Positions 5,950 to 5,999 of a stretch of 5,999 nucleotides of DNA are shown piece after piece; position 1 is the first letter of the stretch, and each line of letters opens with the position of its first letter. The notes under the pieces were generated by a model that saw only the letters and a program-made list of their open reading frames with translations, searched no databases and was not told the DNA's origin. The position numbers and the translations under genes are program-made. The stretch lies in the NCBI GenBank assembly GCA_947461805.1, contig CANHMJ010000086.1, positions 1 to 5,999 of the forward strand, given 5' to 3'. The DNA is from Burkholderiaceae bacterium (GTDB taxonomy: Bacteria > Pseudomonadota > Gammaproteobacteria > Burkholderiales > Burkholderiaceae).

Positions 5950-5999
5950 GCTGGTTTAACTCGTATATGCTCGAATAATCGAAATTAACTGAATCACGG

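Overview
The window looks like a betaproteobacterial chromosome segment, most likely Burkholderiales and plausibly Polynucleobacter. Grounds are the S21, YqeY, primase and sigma-70 protein sequences, the long Lys/Ala/Pro-rich extension on sigma-70, and a moderate GC content. The genus is an inference from gene order and protein character, not from a search. All real genes are on the minus strand, so transcription runs from high to low coordinates.

Layout in the direction of transcription: rpsU (ribosomal protein S21, 5949-5737), a strong intrinsic terminator (about 5689-5651), yqeY (5601-5155), dnaG primase (5135-3192), a 230-bp gap with a TATAAT promoter element, and rpoD (primary sigma factor, 2961-352). 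This is the classical macromolecular-synthesis block (translation, replication priming and transcription initiation side by side), with yqeY inserted between rpsU and dnaG. The terminator after rpsU and the -10 element before rpoD suggest at least three differently controlled transcripts rather than one simple operon.

The unusual part is the first 340 bases, downstream of rpoD. A tRNA-Ile(CAU) 5' half (105-69) runs into a sequence starting directly after the anticodon that has the hallmarks of a small group I intron: a P1 hairpin pairing the CAU anticodon to a GUG guide with a U-G wobble at the splice site, a P2 hairpin, and a P3/P4 segment closely resembling the intron of the Azoarcus tRNA-Ile(CAU) gene as I remember it. 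The rest of the intron and the 3' exon lie beyond the window edge. Thirteen bases after the rpoD stop is a second, exact copy of the same 37-nt tRNA 5' half (338-302) with no intron and no 3' half. The two copies bound a 233-bp unit filled with overlapping inverted and direct repeats built on TACACACC/GGTGTGTA. This orphan half plus spacer looks like the scar of a duplication or of an integrative element that used the tRNA anticodon loop.

No mobile-element protein, CRISPR array or complete unknown gene is visible. The remaining long open frames are antisense shadows of rpoD and dnaG.
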